A DNA stretch of 64,000 nt, from NCBI GenBank assembly GCA_029204225.1, contig CM055095.1, forward strand, positions 16,150,049 through 16,214,048, read 5' to 3'. A program made the position numbers and the translations under genes. The notes beneath the pieces were generated by a model. That model ran no database searches, had not been told where the DNA came from, and saw only the letters and a program-made list of their open reading frames with translations. This document shows positions 31,418-41,515 of this stretch, piece after piece (within the stretch, counting starts at the first letter, position 1; the number at the start of each line of letters is the position of its first letter). The DNA is from Diphasiastrum complanatum (lineage: Eukaryota; Streptophyta; Lycopodiopsida; Lycopodiales; Lycopodiaceae).

Positions 31418-32781
31418 CTACATACTCACCAATGAGTTCACATTTAGGTGACCCAATCTCCTGTGCCATAACTCAGTGTTATTGTCACAACTTGAAGTGA
31501 TCAACCCTTTATCTATCTTCCTCTTCATTGACATCCGATACAAATTGTCTTTTCTCCAGGCTGTAGCTATAGTCACACCTGTTTTTCGATCTTTTATCCT
31601 GCATACATCATGATCAAAATTGAAGTTCATGCCAATATCTGTCAATTTGGCTACTGACAGCAGGTCTTTCCTCAATGATGGTACATACAAGACCTCCTCC
31701 AAAGCTTTGTCACCACTTTGGGTCTCCAGAAGAATTCTTCAAGTGCCTTCAACCTTGTGCTAACTGTTATCTCCTAGTGCAACCTTTCTTGTCACATTAC
31801 AATGCTTGTAGTTGTCAAGAATCTCCTTCCTCCAGGTAATATGAGATGTTGCACCAGTGTCCAGAATCAAATCAGAAGTGTGTTCCTTGACTAGGCAGGC
31901 AATATCAATAATTAGTTCAAAAATGGTGTATGCCTCCTCCATATCTTTGTCACCTTCTTGTTCACTTGATTCTGCAACATTGGCATCTGCTTTGTGTGCC
32001 TTGTCAGACTTTTTCTTCTTGCACTCATAGGCATAGTGTCCCTCTTTCTTGCAGTAGAAACATATGCCCTTCTTCCTTCTGGGTTCCTGCTTTCTCTCAT
32101 CTTGTTCATCTGAACTTCTTTGATCACGTCTTTTTCCTGACTGTGTTTTGCATGAGCTGCCTCTCCTTATGAACATGGCTTTCTCCAAGTCTTCATCTCC
32201 CTCTGTCTCTTCTCTTAAAATCTTCTCATCTGCAATAGCTCTAGCTGCATTCTCAAAGGACGTATTTGGAGACCTCATCAAAATCGTTTTGAGAGAGTTA
32301 TATGAATTGGGCAAAGATTTCACAAGAAATAGTAGTTGCTGCACTTCAAGAACTTGATACTCAGCTCCTACTGCTGCTAACGATGCATATATTTCTTTCA
32401 TCTTATTGACATGCTACTGCAAGTCACCACCATCCCATTTCATGGTAACCAACTGATAATTTAGGTGCAAAACTGAATGCCTGACTTCCCTTCATAGTCA
32501 GCCTTCAGTCTCTCCCAAATTTCACGACTAGTATTGCAGTCAATAGTCTTCATCAATACCTCTTCCGATAAAGACATTGCAATCCATGATGCAGCTTTGT
32601 CATCTTGCTTCTTCCAATCACTCAGAGCTCTGACATTTCTTGGTTCTGGTTCTGAATCAGTCCCATCCACTAATTCCCACAAACCTTCACCCTTCATGAG
32701 CATCTTGGTCTTATGCATCTAGAAGCGATAGTTTGTGCCATCAAACATCATAGTGTTCTTTTGCATCAGTATAGCTGCCAT
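31418..32781 (-). pseudogene. Copia gag, nucleocapsid, protease, element C
   Basis: ATG at 32781 opens MAAILMQKNTMMFDGTNYRF and soon meets a stop. 32718-32461 carries GLWELVDGTDSEPEPRN and LMKTIDCNTSREIWERL; 32401-31760 carries VQQLLFLVKSLPNSYNSL, the intact zinc knuckle CFYCKKEGHYAYEC and the protease DLILDTGATSHITW. 31702-31418 carries EEVLYVPSLRKDLLSVAKLT and the pre-integrase ELWHRRLGHLNVNSL. Three stops or shifts separate the pieces. Confidence 0.8.
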
Positions 32782-32872
32782 CTTCTCTCCTCAAATTTGT
32801 TGTACTAAATTGGACACACTAGTAACCTGAATCTACCTAGGCTTCTGCTCTCCTAAGAGCTCTCCTAAGATT

Positions 32873-32884
32873 GCTTTGATACCA
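32873..32884 (-). other. Primer-binding site of element C
   Basis: GCTTTGATACCA on the plus strand, i.e. TGGTATCAAAGC on the element strand, one base off the iMet tRNA complement, touching the LTR. Confidence 0.75.
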
Positions 32885-33387
32885 TGATGATAAAAAACAC
32901 AGCAGATACTGCTGTCTATAACTCAGTCTATAGCAAGATCGATTCACTAGCATGCAGTCAATACAAGATCTATACAGCTACCATTACAAAGAACGTAGCT
33001 CATGTCAGAGAAGAGAAATGTTGTAGCATATGGCAATCACTCGTGAACTACATAGATAAACACTTAGCATAATGTGTTATCAAGACTACAAGAGAAGACA
33101 AGAAAAGATCAACTGATTTCCATTAAGCAAAACATGCAACAGAATTCTCTATAATGCTACAGATACTGCATGTGTATATATACAATGTAGCTGATGATTA
33201 AAAGAATCATTTATCCTAACTAATCACGGTGTTTAGTCTAAAACATTGCAGATCCTTGTCTTAGTTGTGAGAGAGAATATTATGTTTGTTACTGACAACT
33301 GGATTAGACTTAGTGGGCTGACGTGCTAGCTTGATGATCTGCTGACGTTCTAAATAAAATGTTTATAGTTCACACTAACTTAACACA
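32885..33387 (-). repeat. 5' LTR of element C
   Basis: About 500 bp; on the element strand it starts TGTGTTAAGTTAGTG (or two bases later, TGTTAAG) and ends ATCATCA at the primer site. A TATA-like GTATATATAC lies near 33173-33184. Only one LTR remains, so the outer end is set by the TG/CA rule alone. Confidence 0.6.
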
Positions 33388-33407
33388 TAAAAGGTTTGGA
33401 AATTGGA

Positions 33408-33412
33408 ATATT
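33408..33412 (+). other. Target-site duplication ATATT, left of element D
   Basis: ATATT at 33408-33412 and 38226-38230 flanks element D exactly. Confidence 0.9.
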
Positions 33413-34103
33413 TGTGAAAAGTACAGTACTAAGGACCATAAATGGATTTTTGAATGATCCACAAGGTGATTGTATGCTTGTTAAACAATCTATCAGAAAC
33501 TAGTCATCAGAAAACAAGATCTAGTTTAGCAGCTTGATAGGAAACAAGTAGAGACAATCAAAGCATTGATCAAATAGTCTAATCCAACTCCACACGTGTG
33601 GAAATAAGGCTGTAGTATGGCCTGTAGACAGTGTTTACAAAGTTCCAAAGCTGGGTTTCATTGGAAAAATAGAGTAATCACCATACAATGAGAGGAAACT
33701 CGAGTTTCTCCTTGAGGCTCCAAAAAGTTTCTATCTTCTCACTATGGAGAATGGAAATACATAGTAAAACACACTTCCTTTGCAAAGTTAGGTGAAAATC
33801 CAGCATGTAATAAGGAAGTAGACTCCACTTTCTTGCCCTAATGTGAAAACCCTAGTCTAGATCCAAGAGTCATGCTTGGTAGGTGCATGGTAGGTACAAA
33901 TCTCATCATAAATCATGGTCTAGATCCTACAAAGTAGGAATCACTACCAAATAGACACAACCACTCCTCTTGACTCGTGGTAACCTACTTTAGGTGTGTA
34001 TGTACAAGTGGCACTTTGGCCATTCAAGTAACCAACAAACAATATTGACAAAATGTACAATATTCTACATGGCTAGATTTGCCAATGTAGGCAATTTTTC
34101 ACA
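33413..34103 (-). repeat. 3' LTR of element D
   Basis: 691 bp, plus strand TGTGAAAAGT to TTTTTCACA, with an 8-base terminal inverted repeat. A palindromic G-box CACACGTGTG lies at 33591-33600. The RNase H frame ends 39 bases inside it. Confidence 0.95.
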
Positions 34104-35440
34104 CTCCTCCTCAAATCTAGCCTTGGAGATCACAATGCTTTTATCAATAACTCCAATTGAAGATCTAAGCTTGACAAATGAATCTTTAGATAAAGGTTTA
34201 GTAAACAAATCAGCCAAGCAACTTGATGATGGCACGTGTTGGAGCTTGATCTCTTTAGCTTGCACTTTTTCCCTCACGAAATGATGAGCAATTTCAATGT
34301 GTTTGCTCCTTGCATGGAATGTAGGATTAGTTGCAAGTGATTGGGCTGATTGGTTGTCATAATAGATGATAGGGATCTCCTCCTCCATGACATGAAGCTC
34401 CACCAATAGCCTTTTGAGCCACAAGACCTCCTTGCATGTTGATGTCAAGGCCTTGTATTCGGATTCTGTGGAAGATAGGGAGATGGTATCTTGCTTTTTG
34501 GAAAGCCATGATACTACTCCATCACATAGAAAGGTGGCAAAGGCACTTGTTGATCTTCTATCCACTTTGTCACCTGCAAAATCTGAGTCACTATAGGCTC
34601 TTAAGCCAAGATTAGTTCCTCTATACAAAATACCAAAATTCTTAGTGAATGAAATGTATCTAAGAACTCTTTTGGCCATCTTCCAATGTGAAACTAGAGG
34701 ACTTTGCATGAATTGGCTTAACTTTCCAACACTATAACTAAGATCAGGTCTAGTTATAGTTAAATAGATCAAGGAGCCAATAAGCCTTCTATATAATGTG
34801 ATGTCCTCAAAGGATGCTTCATCACAACCAATAGATGCTTTTACATGTTGCTCCATTGGTGTCTCAATGCCTTTACAATTCTTCATTCCAAATCTATCTA
34901 GGATGGATGTAGCATATTTAGATTGACAAATGAAGCTAAAATCACATCCTCTAATAACCTCTACTCCAAGAATGAAGCTCAATAGGCCGAGATCTACCAT
35001 CTTAAACTCTTTTGCTAAAGCAATTTTTACATCTCTAATTCCATCTAGATCATTACCACTCAAGATAATGTCATCTACATACAAAACAAGAATAATAATC
35101 ATGCCATCATGAAAACTTATATACAATGATGGATCATAGGCACTCATTACAAAATTGATGGAAATGAGAAAAGAGTTTAGCCTAGAGTACCATGCTCTAG
35201 GTGCTTGCTTGAGCCCATAAAGGCTCTTCTTCAAAAAACACACCTTTCCTTCATGCTTTGCCTTGATGAAGCCCTCGGGTTGCCTCATGTAGATCTCTTC
35301 CTCCAAATAACCATTGAGGAATGCATTTGTGAAGTCAAGTTGGAATAGCTCCCAATTGAAGGTTGTAGCAAGACTAATGATCAACCTGATAGTAACAAGC
35401 TTAGCCACAGGAGCAAAAGTCTCATCATAGTCAATGGATG
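34065..35440 (-). CDS. Copia reverse transcriptase and RNase H, element D
   Basis: The open frame extends upstream to 35564, but the first part reads the pre-integrase region out of frame; true homology begins at DYDETFAPVAKLVTIRLIIS. It then has [39 protein letters not shown], the catalytic LYVDDIILSGND, LIGSLIYLTITRPDLSYSVG, RNase H with SDSDFAGDKVDRRSTSAF, SWLSKKQDTISLSSTESEYK, IIYYDNQSAQSLATNP and LADLFTKPLSKDSFVKLRSS. No stop interrupts it. It runs into the 3' LTR. The N-terminal part of RT is lost with the integrase deletion, so activity is doubtful. Confidence 0.85.
34104..34115 (-). other. Polypurine tract of element D
   Basis: On the element strand TTTGAGGAGGAG directly before the 3' LTR. 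Element E has the closely similar GTGAGGAGGAG at the same place. Confidence 0.8.
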
Positions 35441-36903
35441 AGTTCAAGAGGAGAGTTTGATCTTGATGTAGATCTTGAGAAGGGTAGCTTGTGAGCCTTT
35501 GAGAGGCTGCATGCTTCACATCTCTTCCCACACTTTGACAAATGCTTGGGGAGTCCAACTGCAAGCTCCTTTGTAGTCATAGATTCCATGGCTTTGTAGT
35601 TGGGGTGGCCCAACCTTTTGTGCCACAGTTCCACCTTTGCCAAGTTAAGCTTAAACAATCTACCTTGCTTAAAGCCTTTGGCTATACATTCATCATTTCT
35701 AAGGATGGAACAAACTCCATGCTTAAATTGTACATCTAGGCCATTATCCATTAACTGGCCAACACTAAGCAAATTCTTGGTTAACTTAGGAACATAAAGA
35801 ACATTATCTAGATTCATCCTTTTGGATGATCCCACATACAAGGGAATTGTTCCTATTCCACTTATCTTACATTCTTGACTAGTTGCAGTATAGATTGATC
35901 TATGTAAGTCATTGTAAGAAAGTAAGGTGGAGAATATGTCCTTTTGATATGTCATGTGGGAACTTGCCCCACTATCAATCCACCAAGAATCATTGGTGTT
36001 GCTCTTGGATGATGGTGGTTTGTTGGAAACCATCAAGGATGACTCTTCATCCTCCTCTTCCTCCTGATGTGCAATGTTGCTTTGTTTGCTCTCTTGTGCC
36101 TTCTTCTTCTTGAGACATTCTGATGCAAAATGTCCTTTCTTTCCACGGAAAAAACATTTGTACTTGGACTTGTCTTTGATCTTGCCCTTTGAGCTTGAAG
36201 CCTCATCCTCCTCCTTGGTCTCCTTGAAGTGCTTCTTCTTGCCATTGGTCTTCTTCTTGCTTTTAAATGAGAAATTAGCTTTCTCATCACCATCCTGCAG
36301 AGAAATAGCATTCATTCTTGCATTGGTATGTAACATCCTACACTCTTCAGCTACTAATACACTGTGTAGCTTTTCTATAGTAGGCAAAGTGTCTTGGATT
36401 GCAAAGCTTTGGACCAAATTTGTAAAGCCACTCCCTAGACCATTTAGGACAATCTGAACAAGCTCACTATCTTGAATCTTCTCTCCAATGGAAGCTAACT
36501 CCCTATTAAGAGACTTGATTCTTAGCACATAATCTTGTGCATTCTCATCACTCCTCTTCATGCTTTGTAGAATCTGGTTCCTAAGCATGAGAACCCTCGA
36601 AGTGTTACTAGACTCATAGATAGATTTTAAATATTCCCAAGCCTCTTTAGCACTCTTACATGATGATACTTCCCTTAAAAGATCATTGCTTACATTCATC
36701 TTAATACAGTGAAGTGCAAGCCTAGACCTCTTCTTGTATCTCACTAATTCCTGTGCACCTAGAGGTTCATCTTCATCATCTATTAGAAACTCATAAAGAT
36801 CCTGGAGCACCATTAGTGACTCCATCCTCACTTTCCAAATAGCATAATTGGTAGAATTTAACCTCTCACTAGCTTCTAGAAGGTAGGCTCCCACTGATCC
36901 CAT
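35431..36903 (-). CDS. Copia gag-protease-pre-integrase, element D
   Basis: A 490-codon frame from ATG 36903. Gag: NSTNYAIWKVRMESLMVLQD, ALHCIKMNVSNDLLREVSSC, VLRIKSLNRELASIGEKIQD. The zinc knuckle reads CFFRGKKGHFASEC: the second Cys is Arg, one base away, so RNA binding may be impaired. Protease: SWWIDSGASSHMTYQ. Pre-integrase: VELWHKRLGHPNYKAMESM and CEACSLSKAHKLPFS, then the frame ends at LELIH and a stop at 35433, exactly where the integrase core should begin (element E has LELIHSDVH). No other stop is present. Confidence 0.85.
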   Translation of the reverse strand: MGSVGAYLLEASERLNSTNYAIWKVRMESLMVLQDLYEFLIDDEDEPLGAQELVRYKKRSRLALHCIKMNVSNDLLREVSSCKSAKEAWEYLKSIYESSNTSRVLMLRNQILQSMKRSDENAQDYVLRIKSLNRELASIGEKIQDSELVQIVLNGLGSGFTNLVQSFAIQDTLPTIEKLHSVLVAEECRMLHTNARMNAISLQDGDEKANFSFKSKKKTNGKKKHFKETKEEDEASSSKGKIKDKSKYKCFFRGKKGHFASECLKKKKAQESKQSNIAHQEEEEDEESSLMVSNKPPSSKSNTNDSWWIDSGASSHMTYQKDIFSTLLSYNDLHRSIYTATSQECKISGIGTIPLYVGSSKRMNLDNVLYVPKLTKNLLSVGQLMDNGLDVQFKHGVCSILRNDECIAKGFKQGRLFKLNLAKVELWHKRLGHPNYKAMESMTTKELAVGLPKHLSKCGKRCEACSLSKAHKLPFSRSTSRSNSPLELIH

Positions 36904-37521
36904 CTTACTAGCAAGATTCTACACACAAGATATAAATTTGTTTGGACCTGAAACTCACAAAGGTTTCTAACTTGCAGTGTTTCACTCAAATGTTGACTTC
37001 TAATCCAACAGATGGATTTGTAATCACAGTTCTATCACTCCCTCACAAGCTGGAATGAAGATAAGATGAGATGAAAACTACACTCAAGCAAATCTTGCCA
37101 ATCTTGGCTATTCTTGGACAAAAACTGACTCTATCTCTCTCATTCACTTTGATGTACTTTCAAGACCTGGTTTCCACTTTAAGAAGGTCTGAAATCAGCC
37201 TAGATTAATTAGTTTTCATGAAACAAATTCAAAACTAATCAATGGCAAGTGATCTTGGTAGCTAATCCTAGGATTTGCACCAAAAATTACATCAAACTGA
37301 CACCATATGAATTCTCTATGATCCAATGAATATGGGTTATTAAATGCTGGTTCAGAGATGCCCACACATGTGAACAGTACGGATTTTGATCCTGAAAAAG
37401 TTTGGGATCAAATCCCCTCACCAAAACCTGAATACCAGCTCGCCCTTCCAATACTAGCTTTTTGCACCAAAACCTGCTAAAATTGGATTAGATTCAAACA
37501 CAGATCAATGGCCTTGTACTT

Positions 37522-37534
37522 GGCTCTGATACCA
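37522..37534 (-). other. Primer-binding site of element D
   Basis: Plus strand GGCTCTGATACCA, i.e. TGGTATCAGAGCC on the element strand, touching the 5' LTR; complement of initiator-Met tRNA. Confidence 0.9.
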
Positions 37535-38225
37535 TGTGAAAAGTACAGTACTAAGGACCATAAATGGATCTTTGAATGATCCACAAGGTGATTGTATGCT
37601 TGTTAAACAATCTATCAGAAACTAGTCATCAGAAAACAAGATCTAGTTTAGCAACTTGATAGGAAACAAGTAGAGACAATCAAAGCATTGATCAAATAGT
37701 CTAATCCAACTCCACACGTGTGGAAATAAGGCTGTAGTACGGCCTGTAGACAGTGTTTACAAAGTGCCAAAGCTGGGTTTCATTGAAAAAATAGAGTAAT
37801 CACCATACAATGAGAGGAAACTCGAGTTTCTCCTTGAGGCTCCAAAAAGTTTCTATCTTCTCACTATGAAGAATGGAAATACATAGTAAAACACACTTCC
37901 TTTGCAAAGTTAGGTGAAAATCCAGCATGTAATAAGGAAGTAGACTCCACTTTCTTGCCCTAATGTGAAAACCCTAGTCTAGATCCAAGAGTCATGCTTG
38001 GTAGGTGCATGGTAGGTACAAATCTCATCATAAATCATGGTCTAGATCCTACAAAGTAGGAATCACTACCAAATAGACACAACCACTCCTCTTGACTCGT
38101 GGTAACCTACTTTAGGTGTGTATGTACAAGTGGCACTTTGGCCATTCAAGTAACCAACAAACAATATTGACAAAATGTACAATATTCTACATGGCTAGAT
38201 TTGCCAATGTAGGCAATTTTTCACA
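37535..38225 (-). repeat. 5' LTR of element D
   Basis: 691 bp, same ends as the 3' LTR; about six substitutions between them. G-box palindrome CACACGTGTG at 37713-37722. Confidence 0.95.
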
Positions 38226-38230
38226 ATATT

Positions 38231-38889
38231 GAAGTGTGGGGCCGCAACCCACGCTGCAACTTGAGTCTTCAAGGACATGCTTTTGAGTTCTCAAATTGCA
38301 TTTGCTAATGTTAAACTTGAAATTTGAAAAGGGTGAAGTTATATATTATATGATATACTCATTATTTATCATTCGTGTATGACATTTTAATTTTTTTTTT
38401 CTCTCGAATTTTAAAAAAATTTTACCCTATCACTTTGCTGGTTTCCTACAAATTCTACACTTCAGTGTTGATGGCCCAAAATTGCAAGGGCCTGTCAAAT
38501 ACGTTTAATTTGGCCTTTGAAGGGCATGATGGCCGTCAAATCAACATTGGGGGGGCGGTAAAAAAAAAATTTGTCGTAAATTTTTTTGACGTGCACCTAG
38601 GAGGCCTAAAAATTGTTTTTTTTTTCATGTTTTTTGGTGATTTGTTATGATAAATAAGTATGAGGATCTCTGATAGAGTCAATCTAGCCTGTTTAGAACC
38701 CTTTTTTTTCTTTCTCAACAGGCTATAAGACTTGCAATTTGGTTGTCGAAGGCTTATGCTCCATCTCTCCAAAGTTTGTAGGTAGAGCGCCTGTCATGAA
38801 GAGGTTTTTTCGTCGTTCTCAGTGTATACTATTGTATATTAGTCAAAAATAATGCAGTAAAAGAAAATTTAGTGCCGTGGTGCTAGCTA
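38231..38889. other. Spacer without supported gene
   Basis: AT-rich with several A and T runs. A 91-codon frame at 38375-38650 is built of Phe and Lys runs from poly-T/poly-A and is not credible as a gene. Confidence 0.5.
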
Positions 38890-39660
38890 TTACAATTTAC
38901 ACATCCTCATTCTCATCCTCAATTGGATGGCCAGACGGAAAGGACTAATCAGACTATGAAAGATATGTTTCTCACTTACAACTTAATTGGGAAGATTACA
39001 TTCTTTTGATTAAGTTTGCATACAATAGTAGAAAACATTACATTACAGGTTACAGTCCATTTGTGCTAATGTACGGTCTTCAACCTAGATCTCTGGTTAA
39101 TGTGAAAATGAAATTTGTTAAGATCTACAAGGTTGTGGATTTTTTGCATTATATGCAAGAAATGATGCAAGTGGCAAAGGATAGTATTCGTAGTGCTCAA
39201 GATAGCGATCTTAAAAGATCTTCCAAATATTCTAAAGTTGATGACTGAGTATATCTTAGAATTCCAAAAGATTCTAGAACATTATGAACATGCAAACATT
39301 ATAAATTGTCTACTGAATATTATGGAACATTTCAGATTGTACAAAAAATTGATTCAGCTTACAAACTAGATCTTGAAGGCAAATCTACTACACACCCAAT
39401 ATTTTATGTAAGCCAGTTAAAATTAAGTTTACATAAAAGTGATACAGTTGAATCTGATGAGGAGTTATCCCATTTAGCAGATTTATCGCTTAGTGTACCT
39501 TTGGAATCTAAGAGAGTACTTAGAACCAGAGATAAACAATTGAGAAATCATTCTATCTCTGAGTGCTTGATTCAGTGGAAGGGTTGAACTGCGGATGATG
39601 ATTTGTGAGAGGGTTGAAAGCATAAAGGAGAATTTTCCTAAGTTCCATTTTTGAGAACAG
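38890..39660 (+). pseudogene. Gypsy integrase C-terminus and chromodomain
   Basis: 39006-39248 reads FAYNSRKHYITGYSPFVLMY and SLVNVKM. 39306-39587 has STEYYGTFQIVQKIDSAYKL, the GPY/F module with Pro replaced by Thr, then THPIFYVSQLKLSLHKSD, and a chromodomain-type end RNHSISECLIQWKG, after which a stop replaces the usual Leu and homology continues in other frames (NFPKFHF). Chromodomains guide insertion of chromoviruses to chromatin. Stops and shifts make it dead. Confidence 0.75.
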
Positions 39661-39682
39661 AAGCAATTCCAGGAGGGAAGAA

Positions 39683-40080
39683 TATTACATCCACATCTTG
39701 CATATAGGATTGACATAATCCAAAACTTGGATGCATGGTATTCTAGTTACGCCTCGTTATTTTGGACTACACCAAAAATGGAATTAATAATCTTGTGAGG
39801 ACCCAATCACACATCTAATGGCATGTGCAACTAGTGCATGGGTTAGGACGACTATTGGCACGATGTAGGGTATCAATATTAATGAAAAGCATGTATGGAA
39901 ATATTCTATGCTTGCATCATTTCTAATTTCCTCTCTCCACACTTGCATCCTATCCCGTGTCTCGGAGGTGATGCTATTGGAGATTGATCAGTAGGTTTTC
40001 ATTGGTTGGCTGATTTTGCTCCACTGTTATTCCTTTGTGCATGTCTTGTAAGCAGGCCCTTTGAGGTGCTTTCCCGTACA
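39683..40080 (+). repeat. 3' LTR of gypsy family G copy 2
   Basis: 398 bp, TATTACATCC to GCTTTCCCGTACA. It aligns end to end with the 447-bp LTR of copy 1 read on the minus strand (TGTTATGTCC to GCTTTCCCTTACA), with shared blocks ATATAGGATT and CTTGTGAGG. Divergence is high and several indels are present. Confidence 0.7.
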
Positions 40081-40430
40081 CATATTAAAGAGGATAATTG
40101 AGTATAATAGCTAGATCCCCTATCTATGAGAACTAGACAAGTGCTTCAGAGATAAAAGAAGACACGTAAATACTATAAACTTGAGTAAAGTGGAATGTTT
40201 TGAGCATTAAATTCAAACTTGAATGGTTTTGGAAAGTGGTCTTTGTAGTGGCCGCCTTTGCACTTGGTAAAACGGACATCAATTTATGGCGAGGCCATTA
40301 GGTCAAGCCATAATTAAATGGTTATTGAATTGAGTGTAAAGCACTCACAAAGTTTTTTCTCAATCGTAAATGATGGCGAGGAAGTCTCTTTTTATGGCTG
40401 AATTTTTTTACAAGTATTATTGCTGCAACT
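40081..40430. other. Short spacer before element E
   Basis: No gene. A phrase GGTCTTTGTAGTGGCC...CTTTGCAC near 40240 recalls the tandem units at 19779-19960. Confidence 0.35.
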
Positions 40431-41102
40431 TGTAAAAATTACAGCAAATAAGGATCCTAAAACACTTGAAATGATGAGGGAAACAATAGATTATGATTTC
40501 ATAAGATTAGCACAAGTTGAACCATCAAAAATCTATGCTTGAACCTCACTAAATGGCCCAAATCCTTGAAGAAGGCTTCACACGTGTGAAAGTACGGCCT
40601 CCCACAGTCTGAGTACTGTACACCAGACCTACATTCAATCCTACAATCATTAGTAATCACAAGTACTCAAACAATTATGAACATAGAGAGCAATTGCACC
40701 ATTATGAGAGAAAAAACATGAAATTGCTTGATTGATTTTGGTGAGATATCATCACCTATATATACATGATCCATCACGGTTTTGGGCAGGTATGAGTAGC
40801 CCTAAACCTATCCCTAATGCTAATTTTGGTGGATCTTTCATCCCTACCAAGTTAGGGTTGGAATCTTGGAGATCCCTCAACAATGCAAAAATTACCAAAA
40901 ATAGCTCCTATTTTTTCTCCCTTGTATCTAAGCATAATTTGGACTCATTCCAAAGGTTCTAACACTTAGGTCTACTTGAGAACATCCTTATGAATGGAAT
41001 CCTATGCTATTTGGCACGTGTGACAAGCCACATCATGACCATCTAACTATTTACAAGTCATATGACCAAAACTAGTCAAGCTAGAATTGTGAATTTTTAA
41101 CA
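40431..41102 (-). repeat. 3' LTR of element E
   Basis: 672 bp, plus strand TGTAAAAATT to ATTTTTAACA. Perfect 14-base palindrome TTCACACGTGTGAA at 40577-40590. TATA-like CTATATATAC near 40756. Confidence 0.95.
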
Positions 41103-41113
41103 CTCCTCCTCAC
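41103..41113 (-). other. Polypurine tract of element E
   Basis: GTGAGGAGGAG on the element strand next to the 3' LTR. Confidence 0.8.
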
Positions 41114-41116
41114 TAT

Positions 41117-41515
41117 CTAGCTTGGTTCAATCATTGCTTTACTAATCACTCCAAGTGATGATCTGAACTTCATAAAAGGTGTCTTTTGAAGTGGTTTAGT
41201 AAGTAGATCAGCTACACATTCATTGCTTGGAACATGCTCCAAAGCAATCTCCTTGGCTTGCACCATTTCTCTCACAAAGTGATGGCATATCTCAATGTGC
41301 TTAGATCTTGCATGGAAGATTGGGTTAGATGCAAGGTGTTGGGCTGATATATTGTCATTGTAGATGATTGGTGCCTCCTCTGAATCCATGATCTTTAGCT
41401 CCACCAATAATCTCTTGATCCAAAGTACCTCCTTTGTAGTGGTTGTCAAAGCTTTGTACTCGGCCTCGGTTGAAGATAGAGATATAGTTTCTTGCTTTTT
41501 TGAAAGCCATGAAAC
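41117..41515 (-). pseudogene. Copia RNase H end, element E
   Basis: Past a one-base frameshift near 41512 the domain continues as VSWLSKKQETISLSSTEAEY and then, in 41449-41117, TTTTKEVLWIKRLLVELKIM, IIYNDNISAQHLASNPIFHA, HFVREMVQAKEIALEHVPSN and LLTKPLQKTPFMKFRSSLG, ending at a stop before the polypurine tract. A single indel separates it from the large integrase-RT frame, so this gene is nearly intact. Confidence 0.85.

Larger units (their letters stand above)
30199..33387 (-). mobile_element. Ty1/copia element C, 5' half
   Basis: Minus-strand order: 5' LTR (32885-33387), primer site, gag, zinc knuckle, protease, integrase, and the first few RT residues. It stops at the junction with element B; the RT, RNase H and 3' LTR are absent. 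C is a different family from A/B and from D/E: its gag has FDGTNY near the start and LPNSYNSLKTIL, and its protease DTGATSHIT. Confidence 0.85.
33413..38225 (-). mobile_element. Ty1/copia element D: complete LTRs, no integrase core
   Basis: 4813 bp with two 691-bp LTRs that differ at about six positions, a perfect 5-bp target duplication, primer site, gag, protease, RT, RNase H and polypurine tract. The segment from just after the pre-integrase domain to the start of RT is missing, so the integrase core is absent. Apart from that the coding frames are long and open. This is a recent insertion of a deletion derivative; related element E supplies the comparison. Confidence 0.95.
38890..40080 (+). 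mobile_element. Ty3/gypsy family G copy 2: integrase end, chromodomain, 3' LTR
   Basis: From HPQLDGQTERTNQTM near 38915 (part of the integrase core) through the integrase C-terminus, a chromodomain-like segment, a polypurine tract (about 39672-39682) and the 3' LTR (39683-40080). It supplies the 3' part that copy 1 lacks and shares long identity with copy 3 at 50140-50340. Confidence 0.8.

Noticed and set aside
33408-38230. Element D and element C as one nested element
   Set aside because: D has its own TSD and sits outside C's LTR end; C is a different copia family.
38375-38650. 91-codon Phe/Lys-rich frame
   Set aside because: Built from poly-T and poly-A runs; no homology pattern.
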